64,000 bases of DNA from Ancylobacter oerskovii (GTDB taxonomy: Bacteria; Pseudomonadota; Alphaproteobacteria; Rhizobiales; Xanthobacteraceae). The stretch spans positions 372,001 to 436,000 of the forward strand of contig NZ_JAHBGB010000002.1 in the NCBI RefSeq assembly GCF_018390555.1. Direction: 5' to 3'. Below, in pieces: positions 61,032 to 64,000 of the stretch. Each line of letters starts with the position of its first letter. Positions within the stretch are counted from its first letter, which is position 1. A program made the translations under genes and the position numbers. The notes beneath the pieces were generated by a model. It was given only the letters and a program-made list of their open reading frames with translations, ran no database searches and was not told the DNA's origin.

Positions 61032-61055
61032 CCCCGCGCCATGATTGCCTGCAAC

Positions 61056-61085
61056 AAAGGCCCCGGCTCGCATGCCGGGGCCTTT
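61056..61085. terminator. Bidirectional intrinsic terminator
   Basis: AAAGGCCCCGGC pairs with GCCGGGGCCTTT around a 6-nt loop, followed by TT. It lies between ftsK and the convergent small membrane protein gene. Confidence 0.9.
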
Positions 61086-61130
61086 TTCATGGGCCGGTCG
61101 CGCCCGCCATCCGGCACCGCCGCGGGGATC

Positions 61131-61316
61131 CTAGCCTCCGAACGGCGCCGCCTCGCTCCACAGGGTCAGGGCCAGTCCCATCAACAGGGCGGCGCCGGCC
61201 AGCATCAGCACCGCGCCCCAGCTGCGCTGCCACCAGGGCCGGTCGTCGCGCTCGGATACCGGCCGGCGAGCCGGCGTCCCGTCGCGCTGCGCGTCGCCTT
61301 GGCTGTTGCTGTTCAT
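61131..61316 (-). CDS. Small single-pass membrane protein, function unknown
   Basis: A 61-residue protein. A charged N-terminus (about residues 1-28, ending DDRPWWQRSWG) is followed by one transmembrane helix (AVLMLAGAALLMGLALTLW) and a short tail. ATG at 61316 is chosen; the longer frame is arginine-rich and not credible. The WWQRSWG segment ahead of the helix suggests an N-in protein anchored at the membrane surface. I do not recognise a family. It is convergent with ftsK and divergent from the aldehyde dehydrogenase. Confidence 0.6.
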   Translation of the reverse strand: MNSNSQGDAQRDGTPARRPVSERDDRPWWQRSWGAVLMLAGAALLMGLALTLWSEAAPFGG

Positions 61317-61551
61317 GTGCCCCCGATCGGCCGGTGCGGAAACGAGGCCGGGCCGCAGCCCGCTCGCCGTCAACGCCGGCAGCCGGTCCGGGTTCCCGCA
61401 CCGGTGAACAACCGTCCCGCGCAAATCCCGGATCCAATCGCCGCCTGGGCTCTTCCAACCGGACAGCCGGACCATTAGGTGTGGAGGACTGCGACGCCCC
61501 GGAGCCCTCCTCGGGCTTCCCACGACGGCGCCTTCTTTCCGAGAGGTTCCC

Positions 61552-63009
61552 ATGTCCACGGCTTCCTACCCCGATGTCCTCCTGTTCATCGACGGCGTCT
61601 GGCGCGAAGGCTCGCGTCATGGCGGCAGCCCCGCCAGCCAGCCCATCGTCGACCCCGCGACGGAGGAGGTCATCGGCACCCTCGCGCATGCCTCGATCGC
61701 CGATCTCGACGACGCCCTCGCCGCGGCAGAGAAGGGCTTTGCGACGTGGAAGCGCGTGCCGGCGCATGAGCGCTACAAGATCATGCGCAAGGCGGCGGAC
61801 ATCCTGCGCGAGCGCGCCGAGGACATCTCGCGCATCATGACCATGGAGCAGGGCAAGCCGCTCGCCGAGGCGCGGGTGGAGACGCTGGCCGCCGCCGACA
61901 TCATCGACTGGTTCGCCGAGGAAGGTCGCCGGCAATATGGCCGGGTGATCGCCCCGCGCGCCGAAAACATCCATCAGGTGGTCGTCCGCGAGCCGGTCGG
62001 CGTCGTCGCCGCCTTCACGCCGTGGAACTTCCCGATCAACCAGGCGGTCCGCAAGGCCTCCGCCGCGCTGGCGGCCGGCTGCTCGATCATCCTCAAGGGA
62101 CCGGAGGACACCCCCGCCTCCTGCGCCGCGCTGTTCAAGGCCTATCAGGATGCCGGCGTGCCGGCCGGCGTGGTCAACCTGGTGTTCGGCGTGCCGTCGG
62201 AGATCTCGCAGTACCTGATCCCGCATCCGATCGTGAAGAAGATCACCTTCACCGGCTCCACCGTGGTCGGCAAGCAGCTCGCCGCGCTCGCCGGCGCACA
62301 TATGAAGCGCGTCACCATGGAGCTCGGCGGCCACGCCCCGGCGGTGGTGTTCGAGGATGCCGATCTCGACCATGCGGTGAAGCTCTTGTCCGGCGCCAAG
62401 TTCCGCAATGCCGGCCAGGTCTGCGTCTCGCCCACCCGCTTCCTGGTGCACGAGAACCTCTATGACAAGTTCGTCGACGGCTTCACCGAGGCGGTGAAGG
62501 GCATGAAGGTCGGCAACGGCCTGGAAGACGGCGTGCGCATGGGCCCGCTGGTCAATTCCCGCCGCATCGACGCCATGGAGGCGCTCACCGCCGACGCGGT
62601 GCAGAAGGGCGCCACGCTGCGCACCGGCGGCTCGCGCATCGGCAACAAGGGCTACTTCTTCGAGCCGACCGTGCTCACCGATCTTCCCCCGGATGCGCGC
62701 ATCCTCAACGAGGAGCCGTTCGGCCCGCTGGTGCCGATCCAGCCCTTCACCTCCACCGAGGCGGTCATCGCCGAGGCGAACCGGCTGCCCTACGGCCTCG
62801 CCGCCTATGCCTACACGACCTCTTCCGCCACCGCGGAAGATTTCTCCCGGCGGGTCGAGAGCGGCATGATCTCGATCAACCATCACGGCCTCGCCCTCCC
62901 CGAGGTGCCGTTCGGCGGCATCAAGGATTCCGGCTATGGCTCAGAAGGCGGCACCGAGGCGATGGAAGCCTATGTGAACACCAAGTTCGTCACCCGTTTC
63001 GCAGTGTGA
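61552..63009 (+). CDS. NAD-dependent aldehyde dehydrogenase, succinate-semialdehyde-like
   Basis: A 485-residue aldehyde dehydrogenase. It has [33 protein letters not shown], the base glutamate in [12 protein letters not shown], the catalytic cysteine in [11 protein letters not shown], and [15 protein letters not shown]. It is a member of the succinate-semialdehyde/glycolaldehyde-like group, clearly different from GabD at 45.8 kb. Specific substrate unknown. ATG at 61552 follows GAGAGG. The EamA gene starts 98 nt downstream. Confidence 0.92.
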   Translation: MSTASYPDVLLFIDGVWREGSRHGGSPASQPIVDPATEEVIGTLAHASIADLDDALAAAEKGFATWKRVPAHERYKIMRKAADILRERAEDISRIMTMEQGKPLAEARVETLAAADIIDWFAEEGRRQYGRVIAPRAENIHQVVVREPVGVVAAFTPWNFPINQAVRKASAALAAGCSIILKGPEDTPASCAALFKAYQDAGVPAGVVNLVFGVPSEISQYLIPHPIVKKITFTGSTVVGKQLAALAGAHMKRVTMELGGHAPAVVFEDADLDHAVKLLSGAKFRNAGQVCVSPTRFLVHENLYDKFVDGFTEAVKGMKVGNGLEDGVRMGPLVNSRRIDAMEALTADAVQKGATLRTGGSRIGNKGYFFEPTVLTDLPPDARILNEEPFGPLVPIQPFTSTEAVIAEANRLPYGLAAYAYTTSSATAEDFSRRVESGMISINHHGLALPEVPFGGIKDSGYGSEGGTEAMEAYVNTKFVTRFAV

Positions 63010-63107
63010 CAAATCCGTCATGACGGCTCGGCGGCGGGCGCGGAATCACGTATCACCGCGTCCGCCGCTCCAACGGGACCGGCCCTCCTCCGCGAGCCCG
63101 TCGCCGC

Positions 63108-63944
63108 ATGGAACCCAGCGTCTTCATGGCGATCATCGCCGCCGCCGCGATGCATGCGGGCTGGAACGCCCTGCTGAAGATCCGTCTGGATCCCTTCGTC
63201 GCCATGGCGCTGATCACCGGCGCCTCCAGCGTCATCGTCCTGCCGGTCGCGCTGGCGCTGGGCCCGCCGCCCCCGCATGCCTGGGCATGGATCGCCGGTT
63301 CGATCGCCGTGCATCTCGTCTATTACCTGACGCTGACCGGCGCCTATCGCCGCGCCGACATGGGCTTCGTCTACCCGGTGGCGCGTGGCGGCTCGCCGCT
63401 CATCACCACCCTGTTCTCGCTGGTGCGGCTCGGCGAGCCGATCGACGCCCAGGGCGTGGCCGGCGTCGCCCTGCTCGCCACCGGGGTGTTCGCCATCGCC
63501 TGGCCGCGCGGCGGCCATCTCGACCGGCGGGCGCTCGTTCTTGCCGGGGCCTGCGCCCTGTCCATCGCCGTCTATTCGATCATCGACGGAACCGGCGCGC
63601 GCGCCACCGGCAATCCGCATCTCTACGCCGCCTGGCTGTTCCTGGCGGAAGGCCCCATCGTGCTCGCGGTGGCGCTGCTGCGCCACGGCTCCGGCGCCCT
63701 GCGGCCGATGCTCGGCTTCCTCGGCCCCGGCGCGGCCGGCGGGGCCATGTCGCTCACCGCCTACTGGATCACCATCTGGGCGATGACCAAGGCCCCGATC
63801 GGCCTCGTCTCGGCGGTGCGGGAATCCAGCGTGCTGTTCGCCGCGCTCATCGCCGTATTCCTGCTGAAGGAGCCGCCGCGCCCGAGCCGCCTTGCCGGGG
63901 CGGCGCTCATCGTCGCCGGCCTCGCGCTGATCAAGCTGCATTGA
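63108..63944 (+). CDS. EamA/DMT-superfamily transporter
   Basis: A 278-residue membrane protein with about ten hydrophobic segments in two EamA repeats. The first has IAAAAMHAGWNALLKIRLDPFVAMALITG and GFVYPVARGGSPLITTLFS. The second has SIAVYSIIDGTGAR and TKAPIGLVSAVRESSVLFAALIAVFLLKEPP. Relatives export amino acids or other metabolites. ATG at 63108 has no strong ribosome binding site. It lies after the aldehyde dehydrogenase and may be cotranscribed. Confidence 0.9.
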   Translation: MEPSVFMAIIAAAAMHAGWNALLKIRLDPFVAMALITGASSVIVLPVALALGPPPPHAWAWIAGSIAVHLVYYLTLTGAYRRADMGFVYPVARGGSPLITTLFSLVRLGEPIDAQGVAGVALLATGVFAIAWPRGGHLDRRALVLAGACALSIAVYSIIDGTGARATGNPHLYAAWLFLAEGPIVLAVALLRHGSGALRPMLGFLGPGAAGGAMSLTAYWITIWAMTKAPIGLVSAVRESSVLFAALIAVFLLKEPPRPSRLAGAALIVAGLALIKLH

Positions 63945-64000
63945 GGCCCGCCGATTTGGGCTATCGCCGTGGCTGTGCTCAATTGGCCCGATGAGCACGA
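63945..64000. other. Window end, no supported feature
   Basis: The last 56 bases hold no supported feature. An ATG at 63991 (ATGAGCACGA) could open a gene that continues beyond the window, but it has no clear ribosome binding site. Confidence 0.3.

Noticed and set aside
63991-64000. Start of a further gene at the window end
   Set aside because: Only ten bases are visible and there is no clear ribosome binding site.

Overview
The window is about 70% G+C by eye and looks like chromosome from an alphaproteobacterium of the Rhizobiales (Hyphomicrobiales), perhaps near Xanthobacter, Ancylobacter or Starkeya. Evidence is the gstI/glnII pair typical of rhizobia, a SAM-II riboswitch (a mainly alphaproteobacterial class), FtsK with an alphaproteobacterial insertion, and many periplasmic binding-protein transporters. 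The genus is inference. I see no rRNA, tRNA, CRISPR array, phage or insertion sequence.

Region 1 (1-8.2 kb): the tail of a carboxymuconolactone-decarboxylase-like gene, a LysR regulator, then a leftward block with two Gfo/Idh/MocA dehydrogenases and a TctCBA tripartite tricarboxylate transporter. A 66-bp sequence with an internal dyad is duplicated ahead of the two dehydrogenases. A PhnD-like binding protein without a signal peptide follows.

Region 2 (8.2-16 kb): a PuuR-like XRE-cupin regulator divergent from a beta-alanine:pyruvate-type aminotransferase, an RND efflux permease with its adaptor, and an aldo/keto reductase.

Region 3 (16-20.2 kb): a sulfur amino-acid transport hub. An orphan MetQ-like gene diverges from metNIQ. 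The metNIQ leader holds a SAM-II riboswitch, an 11-codon ORF with tandem Cys codons and a small unknown ORF. A 17-bp motif occurs upstream of both transcripts and again upstream of a cystine-type ABC transporter at 31-33.5 kb, which suggests a shared sulfur regulator.

Region 4 (20.4-33.5 kb): an SbcD/YhaN-like nuclease-ATPase pair, a TerC-CBS-CorC membrane protein, a ferric iron/aminoethylphosphonate-family ABC operon ending in a translationally coupled beta-CASP metallo-hydrolase, and the cystine ABC operon, which carries a palindromic repeat.

Region 5 (33.6-47.3 kb): a GGDEF-EAL protein co-transcribed with a lone DctP-like TRAP binding protein, threonine dehydratase, a LysR-DoxX-glutathionyl reductase set, SulP with PPK2, a Tat-exported bicupin of the oxalate decarboxylase family, and gabD.

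Region 6 (47.3-64 kb): a ProC-like reductase, the dad cluster for alanine (Lrp-type dadR divergent from racemase and D-amino acid dehydrogenase), an MFS exporter, an SGNH hydrolase, a YciA thioesterase, gstI divergent from sigma54-type glnII, a nitroreductase, a small GNAT, an FtsK without transmembrane segments, a 61-residue membrane protein, an aldehyde dehydrogenase and an EamA exporter.
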